A program made the position numbers and the translations under genes. The notes under the pieces were generated by a model, which saw only the letters and a list, made by a program, of their open reading frames with translations, made no database searches and was not told where the DNA came from. From assembly GCA_050701115.1 (NCBI GenBank), contig JBOHER010000061.1:1-29319 (forward strand): a stretch of 29,319 nucleotides of DNA, given 5' to 3'. The stretch comes from JBOHER01 sp050701115 (GTDB taxonomy: Bacteria; Actinomycetota; Actinomycetes; Mycobacteriales; Pseudonocardiaceae). Shown piece by piece: positions 6,163 to 14,005 of the stretch (positions within the stretch are counted from its first letter, which is position 1; each line of letters starts with the position of its first letter).

Positions 6163-7353
6163 GTGACCTGGCAGGAGGAGCTGCGCAAGCTCGACGAGGA
6201 CTTTTCAGACGGCAAGCTCTCCGCTGACGCCTACCGCGCTCGGCGCGACCAGGTGCTGTCCTCGGCGGTAGCGCCCAGCCAGGAACCTGAGCAGAACGGG
6301 GCGAGCCCGCTGCCCCAAGGTCAGGGCAACAGCGGTGGACCCTCGAACGCCGAGTCCACCCAGAAGATCTCCACCAGTTCCCTTCCGCAAGCGGGGCAGC
6401 CACCGCACGCACCAGGGGGAAGCCAGGACTTCTCCGCCGACGCCGAGCGCACCCAGGCCGTGCCGCATTGGCAGGCGCAACAGCAGCACGGGCCCGCATC
6501 GCCCGCCGCGGGGTTCCCGCAGCAGTACCCGCCTTCGCCAGCTGCGGGATTCCCTCAGTCTCAACAGCCATCGTGGAACGCACCAGAGCAGGACGTCTCT
6601 CCGCCATGGGGTGGCAGCGAGTTCCCGCCGGTCGCACCGTCGAGCGAGTCGGCTTGGGGAATCACACAGGGCCCGGAGACGGGCGATGAGTCGGAGAGCA
6701 AGGGCAGAACCGGCAAGATCGTCGGCATCGCCGTCGTTGTCCTCCTGCTGGCCGGATTAGCCTTTGGTGGATGGTGGTTATGGGGCCGGGGCGACACGTC
6801 TTCGGCGACTGCGGGCGGAGCCGATTCCGGTCAGACATCCGCACCGGGCCCCGAACAGACACAAGCCGCCCCGCAACAGAACGAGAACCTTCCGATGGCG
6901 GAGCTGGGCGGCAGGCCGGAGGACAAGGGGGAGGTCACAACCTTTTCTGACGTACCCAACTTGGATTACCTCACCGAGGCCGAACTCGCGGCATACGACG
7001 ACGCGGGGGCAGGCGACGCGGTCTTCACCTCGGAATGGCTGTCCGCCGGAAACAAGGCAGTCTTGCTGCTGGTGCAGTCCCCCGATGCCGATGACGCGAA
7101 GGATGCTGCCGAGGACCTCGGCGACATTCAGATGAGCAACGGCGCGAAGAAGGCGGGCAATCCGCCACCGGGCGTGTACGTCACGGAGTTCACCAACTCC
7201 GAAACCGGACTCGGGCAGATTCGGGCGCACTACGCGAGCGGGGACGTCCTCGTTCGAATCGAGGTAGCGAACGGCAGCGGCATCTCCGCGGCGCGGGCCG
7301 CGTTCAGGGAAGTCCTCGAGGCCCAGCTCGACCTGCTACCTGCGGACGCCTGA
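6163..7353 (+). CDS. TWQEEL-type single-span membrane protein with extracytoplasmic paralogous domain
   Basis: A protein of 396 residues. I choose GTG 6163 because GAAAGGGGG (6147-6155) precedes it and because VTWQEELRKLDEDFSDGKLS, followed by ADAYRARRDQVL, is a recurrent actinobacterial N-terminus resembling a SHOCT-like short helical domain. Residues about 45-180 are low-complexity, rich in Pro, Gln, Ser and Gly (repeated AAGFPQ-type motifs), and probably lie in the cytoplasm. One membrane span is at about 184-207 (GKIVGIAVVVLLLAGLAFGG), then an extracytoplasmic linker and a C-terminal domain ending IRAHYASGDVLVRIEVAN, shared with the proteins at 2-619 and 3256-3921. Such proteins have sometimes been labelled FliL-like, which I do not support here. 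Its 3' end overlaps the convergent acyltransferase gene by 50 bp. Function unknown. Confidence 0.85.
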   Translation: MTWQEELRKLDEDFSDGKLSADAYRARRDQVLSSAVAPSQEPEQNGASPLPQGQGNSGGPSNAESTQKISTSSLPQAGQPPHAPGGSQDFSADAERTQAVPHWQAQQQHGPASPAAGFPQQYPPSPAAGFPQSQQPSWNAPEQDVSPPWGGSEFPPVAPSSESAWGITQGPETGDESESKGRTGKIVGIAVVVLLLAGLAFGGWWLWGRGDTSSATAGGADSGQTSAPGPEQTQAAPQQNENLPMAELGGRPEDKGEVTTFSDVPNLDYLTEAELAAYDDAGAGDAVFTSEWLSAGNKAVLLLVQSPDADDAKDAAEDLGDIQMSNGAKKAGNPPPGVYVTEFTNSETGLGQIRAHYASGDVLVRIEVANGSGISAARAAFREVLEAQLDLLPADA

Positions 7354-8503
7354 CCGCTGCGCGGCGCGGCGGGCGGTGTTTGCCCACCGCGCGGCGACGG
7401 GAGAGCCTCCGGCCTAGATTGTGGCTGGGGCGTTCGACAGCCAGGTACGTCAGCTGAACCGCCGCGAGCGTGCCTCCGATGCCGAGCAGGAGCGTGAACG
7501 GCAGCGGAAGCACGCCGTTGAGTCCGTGCATGATCGGCAGCGCGACCAGTCCGTGCATGAGGTAGAGGGAGTAGCTGCGCTCTGAGGCCACCGTCCACCA
7601 CGATCGATGCTTCATGCGCCCTTCCATGCCGAGGCCGACGAGGAATAGCAGCAACGCGATCGCAACCGCGGCGGGCTCGAGCGCCCAGAACACGTCCAAC
7701 TGCTGATCAGCGGCCCACTTGAGCAGCACCCATGCCAGGCCCAGATACCCGCCCGCGAGCCAGAACGGGATCTTGCGATCCCAGCTGGCCCAGATCACCT
7801 GACCCATTATGGGGATCAACAGGTAAGCCACCTGGGCAACAAAACTGCCGAAGCCTTCGCCGAAGTGACCCTGCAGCAGGACCGCGAACAGCACCAACTC
7901 CAGTTCCACCGCAATCGCCAACCAGATCCAGCGACGCAACAGCGGCAACACCGCGATCAGCACGAGGTAGAAGATCACCTCCACGGCCAACGTCCACGCG
8001 ACGCCGACGAACGCCGTCGGCGGGTGCAGCACGAAGTTGACCAGCGTTACGTTGCTCACCAGTGCCCCGGCGGTCAGCTCCGGTGGCGGCACCGACGTCA
8101 GCGGCTCAAGCCCGAGCCACAGCACCACCGCGCTCAACAGGACGACGGCCACGAGCAGCGGATACACCCGAAAGAATCGATTGACGGCGAACCGCCTGCT
8201 GCCCATCCGCAAGGCGATCGGGGTTACCACGAACCCGCTGACGAGGAAGAAGACGCAGACCGCGACCTGACCAGGCCCGAGCTCACCGAATCCGAACGGC
8301 TCGGCGAACACCGATTCGACCGCGTTGGTGAAACCGGTCGAGCCGTAGTGCTGGCGGAGGAACAGCACGTCGACGTGCACGTAGAACACCACAAGGGCGG
8401 CGACTGCCCTCGCCATATCGACGAACACGATACGGTTGTTGAGGCTAGGGGGAAGGTCCAACTGACCCACGTGCGCGCGGAAGTCCTTGTGCTGCTTCCC
8501 CAT
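7304..8503 (-). CDS. Acyltransferase-3 family membrane O-acyltransferase (second copy)
   Basis: A protein of 399 residues starting at ATG 8503 behind GCGAGGG. Helix 1 carries Arg32-x10-His43 (MARAVAALVVFYVHVDV), followed by VFFLVSGFVVTPIAL, FFRVYPLLVAVV, VAWTLAVEVIFYLVL and YSLYLMHGLVALPI, the usual acyltransferase-3 order with about ten membrane segments. The C-terminal 40 residues are strongly basic (RRLSRRRAVGKHRPPRRAAVRR) and run through the end of the opposite gene. The true end therefore overlaps the convergent frame by 50 bp, unless this tail is a recent read-through extension. It is probably involved in O-acylation of a surface glycan. It is divergent from the glycosyltransferase gene at 8631, sharing a 127-bp intergenic region. 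Confidence 0.92.
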   Translation of the reverse strand: MGKQHKDFRAHVGQLDLPPSLNNRIVFVDMARAVAALVVFYVHVDVLFLRQHYGSTGFTNAVESVFAEPFGFGELGPGQVAVCVFFLVSGFVVTPIALRMGSRRFAVNRFFRVYPLLVAVVLLSAVVLWLGLEPLTSVPPPELTAGALVSNVTLVNFVLHPPTAFVGVAWTLAVEVIFYLVLIAVLPLLRRWIWLAIAVELELVLFAVLLQGHFGEGFGSFVAQVAYLLIPIMGQVIWASWDRKIPFWLAGGYLGLAWVLLKWAADQQLDVFWALEPAAVAIALLLFLVGLGMEGRMKHRSWWTVASERSYSLYLMHGLVALPIMHGLNGVLPLPFTLLLGIGGTLAAVQLTYLAVERPSHNLGRRLSRRRAVGKHRPPRRAAVRRPQVAGRAGPRGLP

Positions 8504-8630
8504 GGACCCTCGCTCTCTGTGTCAGAAGGACGACTCACTGCACGCACGGTAACTTACTGACGAAGTGCCACGCTCCGGCAAGAGACAGCGGCCACGGCCG
8601 CAGCGGCGATGCTTGGAGGGAGGAGAGCCC
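8504..8630. promoter_or_regulatory. Divergent promoter region between acyltransferase and glycosyltransferase genes
   Basis: These 127 bp separate the two outward-facing starts, so promoters for both must lie here or inside the genes. The only clear element is a strong ribosome-binding site, GGAGGGAGGAG (8615-8625), 5 bp before TTG 8631. I could not identify convincing -35 and -10 pairs. Confidence 0.5.
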
Positions 8631-11378
8631 TTGCCGAACGAACACGAAAGCCCGCCCGCTGCGTGCACCCTGGTCACGCGCAGCGATCTACCTTCGGCCA
8701 GGGTCCTGGCGGAGACCTACCTCGACCAACACCCCGGACACGAGTTCGTCGTCGCGGTGCTCGACGGCGTCGCACCGGCGGGCGCGGAAACCCGGTACCG
8801 GGTGGTTGAAGCGGGATGGCTGGGGATCAACGAGTCCGAGCTGCTGCGCATGGCCACCTGCTACCCCGCACCTGAGCTCGCGGAGGCGCTCAAGCCATGG
8901 CTGCTCACCCGACTGCTTGCCGACCACCCCGTCGCGATCTACCTGAGCCCGCAGATCCAGGTTTGCGCACCCTTCGGCGAAGTCGCCGAGCTCGCCCACG
9001 ACCATGACATCGTGCTGGCCCCGCGTCTGCTGCGGCCACTCGAACGGGACGGCAAGCAACCGGACGAACCAACCATCATGAAGGCAGGAGCGTTCGACCT
9101 CGGGTTCGTCGCAGTGGGTTGGGAAGCGAAACCGTTCCTGGAGTTCTGGGCCGACCGAAGTCGCTGGGGAACGCGTGGGACCACAGCGGAGGAGCTGGCC
9201 GACGCGCGGTGGGCCGACCAGATCCCGAGCCTTTTCCGACACCGGATCATTCGCGACCCCGGCTTCGGCGTCGGTTACTGGAACTTGCACGAACGACCGC
9301 TGCGTGAACACGCCGACGGTGCCGTGACGGTGGCCGGTGAGCCGTTGCGGTTCTTCCACTTCAGCGGCTACCGGCCGGAGACTCCGTGGCTGCTGAGCAC
9401 CCACTGCCGCGAGCGCCCCCGCGTGCTGCTTTCCGCAGACACCGGACTGCGCCGCCTGTGCGACTCCTATCGGGAACTGCTGCTCGCAGCCGGGCACCGG
9501 ACACCGACCGGAACGTCGGACTACGGCTTCGAGGAGTTGCCGGACGGCACAGTACTGACGCTGCCCATGCGAGGCCTGTTCCACGCCGGGTGGCGCGCGT
9601 CGCAACGTCCCGCCGCGGACCAGCCGCACCTCGCAAGGTCGCGTGTGGACATGCCGCCCCATCCGTTCGGTGCGGACGACGGCGAGGCGTTCAAGCAATG
9701 GCTCACGTCGACGAACTCCCCGGTGGAGCGTGCAGCCGGGCTGAATCGGCTCACGATGTGGCTCTGGGCGTCCCGGATCGACCTCCAGATCGCGTTCCCA
9801 GAGCCGTGCGGGACCAGCGCCGCTGTCTTCCGCCAGTGGTGCCGCACGCATGCGCTTGCGGAAGAGCTCATCCCGGACTGGGCAGCGCCTGCCGAGCCGC
9901 CGGTTCCGGCGGACCCGGTCGACACCTTCGGCGTCAACATCGCCGGATACCTGACCGCCGAATTCGGCCTGGGCCAGATGGGCCGGATCATGCACCACGT
10001 CGCCGAGCGCACCGGCATACCCGTGGCGTCGGTGACCGAGGAGCACTCGATCACCGCCCGGACCGCGCTCGACCAGCCTGCCTCGGCAGGCCGGCCGGTC
10101 TATCCGATCAGCATCCTCGCGGTGAACGGCGACTACACCGAACTGCTCCTGGCCAGTCACCCCGAGGTCGGGCACCACCGCTACCGGATCGGCCTTTGGG
10201 CATGGGAGCTGGAGGACTTTCCCGCCGCACAGCGTGCCGGGTTCGCCCATGTCGACGAGGTGTGGACGGTGAGTGAGTTCGCCAGGGACGCCATCGCGCA
10301 GCACTCACCCGTTCCCGTCAAGGCGTTGCCGGTTCCGGTACTCGATCCCGGTGCACCGACACGTCGACTGCGGCACCCGGACCACCCGGTCACCTTCCTG
10401 TATGCGTTCGACTTCAACAGCGCGGGTCAGCGGAAGAACCCCTGGGGGTTGGTCGACGCGTTCCGGCTGGCATTCCCGGATCGCCGTGATGTGCGCCTGG
10501 TCCTGAAGGCGACCAACAGCCGGCTCCACCAGGCCGCCGCTGAACGCCTGCGGATGACGATCGGAGACGATCCCCGGATCGAGTTCATAGATCGCTACCT
10601 GGCGACCGACGAGCTCAACAGGCTGTACGCGGACGCCGACGCGTACGTCTCGCTGCATCGGAGTGAAGGGTTCGGGTTGACCGTCGCCGAGGCGATGGCA
10701 CGAGGCCTGCCTGCGATCGCGACAGACTACTCGAGCACGACAGAGTTCCTCGACGACAGCGTCGGCTGGACGATCCCGTACAAGCTCGTCGACGTGGGTC
10801 CCGGGTGGCTGCCCTACCACCCCGAGGGCCGGTGGGCCGACCCCGACCTGCACGCCGCGGCACGTGCGATGCGGGAAGTGGCCGACAACCCCGACGAATC
10901 GGCCCGCCGCGGTGATGCGGCACGCGAGCGCATCCTGCGCACCCGCTCGGTTGACGCCGCCGCCGACTGGATGCGCGCCCAGTTGGACCGGGCGTACCGA
11001 ACCTGGCAGGCACGCGAGGCCGAAACCGAGCCACTTGCGCCTGCCCCCACTGAGCCGCTGGATCGGGCGCGGGAAGCGCTGCAGTGGCGACCAGACACCG
11101 ACGCGCCTACGAGAACACCGCTCGCCCCGGCGCTGCGCAAGGCCGTGCTCCGCGCCCTCGATCACTACGACGTGCACCAACGCCGCGTCATGGGCGCGCT
11201 GGTCGACGGGACGCGGGATTCGGCGCAGCTGCTCGGTCAGCGGATCGAAGAGACCGACCGCACCCAGCAGGCCCGCATCGAGTCGATCGAAGCCGAGGTC
11301 AGCGAGCGGATCGAGAGATTGTCCGCCCAGCTGGACAGGATCGAACGGGCCATCGCATCCGTCCGCCGGACGGTGTGA
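8631..11378 (+). CDS. Two-domain glycosyltransferase (GT-A-like plus GT-B/GT4) with C-terminal coiled coil
   Basis: The start is TTG 8631, 5 bp after GGAGGGAGGAG; the upstream GTG at 8565 would add a basic, Arg/Pro-rich stretch unlike a family N-terminus. The product has 915 residues. Residues about 10-300 form a nucleotide-sugar-transferase-like domain (ACTLVTRSDLPSARVLAETY, GYWNLHERPL, RFFHFSGYRP) in which the expected acidic metal motif YLDPDI reads YLSPQI (residues 104-109). Residues about 430-800 are a GT-B domain with FDFNSAGQRKNPWGLVDAF and HRSEGFGLTVAEAM (676-689), the GT4 donor-site motif. Residues about 840-915 form an amphipathic helix and heptad-rich coiled coil (IESIEAEVSERIERLSAQLD). 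It probably extends an envelope polysaccharide at the cytoplasmic membrane face. It opens a four-gene plus-strand run. Confidence 0.88.
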   Translation: MPNEHESPPAACTLVTRSDLPSARVLAETYLDQHPGHEFVVAVLDGVAPAGAETRYRVVEAGWLGINESELLRMATCYPAPELAEALKPWLLTRLLADHPVAIYLSPQIQVCAPFGEVAELAHDHDIVLAPRLLRPLERDGKQPDEPTIMKAGAFDLGFVAVGWEAKPFLEFWADRSRWGTRGTTAEELADARWADQIPSLFRHRIIRDPGFGVGYWNLHERPLREHADGAVTVAGEPLRFFHFSGYRPETPWLLSTHCRERPRVLLSADTGLRRLCDSYRELLLAAGHRTPTGTSDYGFEELPDGTVLTLPMRGLFHAGWRASQRPAADQPHLARSRVDMPPHPFGADDGEAFKQWLTSTNSPVERAAGLNRLTMWLWASRIDLQIAFPEPCGTSAAVFRQWCRTHALAEELIPDWAAPAEPPVPADPVDTFGVNIAGYLTAEFGLGQMGRIMHHVAERTGIPVASVTEEHSITARTALDQPASAGRPVYPISILAVNGDYTELLLASHPEVGHHRYRIGLWAWELEDFPAAQRAGFAHVDEVWTVSEFARDAIAQHSPVPVKALPVPVLDPGAPTRRLRHPDHPVTFLYAFDFNSAGQRKNPWGLVDAFRLAFPDRRDVRLVLKATNSRLHQAAAERLRMTIGDDPRIEFIDRYLATDELNRLYADADAYVSLHRSEGFGLTVAEAMARGLPAIATDYSSTTEFLDDSVGWTIPYKLVDVGPGWLPYHPEGRWADPDLHAAARAMREVADNPDESARRGDAARERILRTRSVDAAADWMRAQLDRAYRTWQAREAETEPLAPAPTEPLDRAREALQWRPDTDAPTRTPLAPALRKAVLRALDHYDVHQRRVMGALVDGTRDSAQLLGQRIEETDRTQQARIESIEAEVSERIERLSAQLDRIERAIASVRRTV

Positions 11379-11381
11379 GCG

Positions 11382-12662
11382 GTGCGCACCTCGACCAAGG
11401 CCGCCCTGCCCCCGGTGCATGAGGCGTGGCTTCCGCGGGATCACGCACTGCACCGGCCACGGCATGGCCGGAGGCAGATCACCGCGTTGGTGTGCGCGGC
11501 CGTGTTCTTCGCGCCCCCGCTGCTCGCTCAGGTTCTCGGCGTATCGGCAGCCGAGATCGAGAACCACCGGCTGGCGTCCTTCCCTCGCCCCACCGACGGC
11601 TGGGGATTCTTCACCGGCCTGTCCGCATGGGCGACCGATCACCTTGTCTTTCGCGGCGAAGCCATCGCCGCTACCGACGCGGTGAGCCGCGGAATGTTCG
11701 GCGAGCCGCCGTCGCTCGGCACCGGTCCCCAGCAGTCCGGGCCGCTGGTCGTCGACAAGCAGAAGGCCCGGCCCCGCCCCATCCCCGTTCCACAGGTCGT
11801 CGAGGGCGAGGACGATTGGCTGTATCTCGGCGCCGAGATCGAGAGCCGATGCAACCAGGAGAATGCGCTGGACCGGACGTTCGAGCAGTTGCACAGGCTG
11901 CGCGACGGCGTCGAAGCGACCGGCCGCACGTTCGTGCTCGTGGTGGCGCCCGACAAGCTGACGATCGTGCCCGAACATGTGCCGGACCGACGTGCCAATC
12001 GCGCCTGCATCAGCGAGGCGACGGACGAGTTCTGGCGCCGGGTGCGAGCGGTTGACTTCATCGTCGATCTGCGCGGTCCACTCAGGTCCTGGGGCGACCA
12101 ACTTGGCACCCCGGTCTACCCCCGACTGGACGCGCATTGGACGGATGAGGGCGGTGTCCTCATGACGCGGGCGCTCGCCGAGGCCGCCCAACCCGGAATC
12201 AGCGACGAGTGGGCGATCGAACCGGGCGAACCGTGGACGGTACCTGCCGACCTGCCACCGTTGATGGGACGCAAGGGCGACGCGGACGGCCGCTACTACA
12301 TGCTCAAACCGGACGGCGTGCACGACCGCACCCGCGAGATCGACGAGCTGTTCCGGACCCCGCTGCGCATCAATTCCGGCCCGATCCATGGAATGGTCGG
12401 AAAGAAGGTCGGATTGCTCGGTGACTCGTTCACTATTCGTGCATTACGCTATCTTGCCGCCTCGTTCAGCGATATGACGGTGCTGCACACCGGGACGGTA
12501 CTGGACGACAAAGGCATCGCGGCCGCGGAAATGTTGGCCGATCGAGAAGTTGTGGCGATCGAAGCCGCCGAGCGAAGTCTCCTACCGAAATACAGCGCGA
12601 TCACGAGTCCCGAAGTCGTGGACACCATCATCAAGAAACTCGCCGAACATCCGATAGGCTAG
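11382..12662 (+). CDS. AlgJ/AlgX-like SGNH O-acetyltransferase, signal-anchored
   Basis: A protein of 426 residues from GTG 11382, 3 bp after the glycosyltransferase stop. A hydrophobic segment at about residues 32-52 (QITALVCAAVFFAPPLLAQV) anchors or exports it, placing the rest outside the membrane. The family motifs are in order: DDWLYLG near 145, VVAPDKLTIVPEHVP, then Asp250-Ala-His252-Trp (DAHWTDEGG) and GDSF with nucleophile Ser349. In the alginate O-acetylation proteins AlgJ and AlgX the DxHxW and GDS residues form the Ser-His-Asp catalytic triad. It therefore probably places acetyl groups on the polysaccharide made by the adjacent glycosyltransferases. In alginate systems the donor side is an MBOAT protein; here acyltransferase-3 proteins nearby may supply it (inference). 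Confidence 0.88.
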   Translation: MRTSTKAALPPVHEAWLPRDHALHRPRHGRRQITALVCAAVFFAPPLLAQVLGVSAAEIENHRLASFPRPTDGWGFFTGLSAWATDHLVFRGEAIAATDAVSRGMFGEPPSLGTGPQQSGPLVVDKQKARPRPIPVPQVVEGEDDWLYLGAEIESRCNQENALDRTFEQLHRLRDGVEATGRTFVLVVAPDKLTIVPEHVPDRRANRACISEATDEFWRRVRAVDFIVDLRGPLRSWGDQLGTPVYPRLDAHWTDEGGVLMTRALAEAAQPGISDEWAIEPGEPWTVPADLPPLMGRKGDADGRYYMLKPDGVHDRTREIDELFRTPLRINSGPIHGMVGKKVGLLGDSFTIRALRYLAASFSDMTVLHTGTVLDDKGIAAAEMLADREVVAIEAAERSLLPKYSAITSPEVVDTIIKKLAEHPIG

Positions 12663-12747
12663 GTGTCCGTCAACCGCGCGGATGCCGGGTGTCGTAGACT
12701 CCACGCGACCGGCGGGCTCATGCCGCCCGGACCCTACGGATTTCCTG

Positions 12748-13995
12748 ATGGCGGAAGCACACCTTTCCGATGCGCTGGCTCGGTTGGACGAGCACCACGA
12801 ACTGCACCTGCCGCTGCGGCGGAGTGACGCGCTCGGCAGGCTTGCGCTGCGCTTCCTCTGGTTACGTGAGCTCAAATGGCAGATGGAGGTCAATCTCGCG
12901 ACCCGGGACGCCGTGAGTGCGCTTTCCGGCCTGCACCAGGATCTACGGAATGACCTCACAAAGCTCCAGGGTATTGTTTCGCCGAATGCCGGCCAATTCG
13001 CCACTCAAGACCAATTGCGCACCGAACTGAGTGCCGCCCAGGAAAAGCTATCCGCTGAGCTGGACGGATTACGTCGCAGCGATCAAAACATGATGACCGG
13101 GCTCAACCAGCGACTCTATGCGCTCATCGGCGGCATACGGACCGAGCTGAGCGACGTGCGCCTCCAGCTGACCGAAAAAGGCGAGAGCGCAGGGGAGATA
13201 GACTCCCGGCTGCAGCGGCTGGAAGAAGCCGTCACCGAACTGATGACGGCATCGAAGGTGGCGCGGCTCCGGCACGCGCAACTGGACCTGTTTCTCGATC
13301 AGGCCCGGCAGTCACGACCGGACGTACCGGCCGAAGATCCGGTCAGCAGCATTCCCGGTAGGGACGAGTTCATCGAACTGGCAGTGGCCGAACTCCTCGA
13401 TGGGTCGACCGAGCAGGCGCGCTCGCAGCGTTCCTCCTACCTGGCCACGATCGATGCGGCTCGCAATCGCGGTGCGACCGGAACCGTGTTCGACATGGTC
13501 CCGGGACGGGGAGAGTGGTTCGAGGTCCTGCATGCCGCGGGCATCGGCTACCTGTCGGCCTCGCGGAATCCGCTGGTCGTGAACCGGTGTGCTGAACTGG
13601 GCTGCCAGCTGGCCACGGCCGATCCCCTTGATGAGCTGGCCAGGGCGCCGAAACGGTCGATCGGCGCCGTCACCGCGTTCCGTTTCGTCGAGCGGCTCGC
13701 CCCGTCATCGCTGGCCGGCTTTGTGGACCTCGCGGCGGCGGCCATCCAACCGGGCGGTGTACTCCTCGTCGAAACCCCGCACATCGGCGGGGCAGCAGGC
13801 AAGGACTTCTACCTCGATCCCTTCGCTGCGCGTCCCGTCCACCCGCATTTCCTGCAGTTCCTGGTCGAAGCGGCGGGATTCGGCGACGTAGAGATCCGGT
13901 ACCCGAAGCCGAGCGCGCTCGACGGATGGCCGGCCGAGCTGTCGGCTGGCGCACCGGACAAGGCCGCCCGGTACTGCCTGCTTGCCTGGCGCTGA
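12748..13995 (+). CDS. Coiled-coil protein with diverged SAM methyltransferase domain
   Basis: ATG 12748 gives 415 residues; an upstream in-frame start at 12682 would add residues with no family look. The N-terminus has an amphipathic basic segment (LGRLALRFLWLRELKWQMEV), then a long predicted coiled coil at about residues 55-185. Residues about 220-410 have a Rossmann methyltransferase layout ending RPGG-like (QPGGVLLVETPHI) and HPHFLQFLVEAAGF. Motif I, usually DVGCGRGEW, reads DMVPGRGEW (249-257), and the acidic residue that binds the SAM ribose (normally GVDLNP) is replaced in SASRNP. Activity is therefore doubtful. The plan recalls WbdD, where a coiled coil sets polysaccharide chain length next to a methyltransferase, but the order is reversed and there is no kinase. 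It lies 85 bp after the AlgJ-like gene and 10 bp before the next. Confidence 0.8.
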   Translation: MAEAHLSDALARLDEHHELHLPLRRSDALGRLALRFLWLRELKWQMEVNLATRDAVSALSGLHQDLRNDLTKLQGIVSPNAGQFATQDQLRTELSAAQEKLSAELDGLRRSDQNMMTGLNQRLYALIGGIRTELSDVRLQLTEKGESAGEIDSRLQRLEEAVTELMTASKVARLRHAQLDLFLDQARQSRPDVPAEDPVSSIPGRDEFIELAVAELLDGSTEQARSQRSSYLATIDAARNRGATGTVFDMVPGRGEWFEVLHAAGIGYLSASRNPLVVNRCAELGCQLATADPLDELARAPKRSIGAVTAFRFVERLAPSSLAGFVDLAAAAIQPGGVLLVETPHIGGAAGKDFYLDPFAARPVHPHFLQFLVEAAGFGDVEIRYPKPSALDGWPAELSAGAPDKAARYCLLAWR

Positions 13996-14005
13996 GAGCA
14001 ACGGC

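Noticed and set aside
4694..6637. 647-codon minus-strand frame opposite the acyltransferase genes
   Set aside because: Low-complexity Arg/Glu/Gln-rich translation with no membrane or domain signature; the plus-strand frames are clear acyltransferase-3 proteins.
6163..7353. FliL-like flagellar basal body protein
   Set aside because: No flagellar genes are present, and the TWQEEL N-terminus and C-terminal paralogous domain do not match FliL.
8688..12389. Minus-strand frames of 538 and 694 codons opposite the glycosyltransferase and AlgJ-like genes
   Set aside because: No ribosome-binding site or domain; the opposite frame carries conserved motifs throughout.
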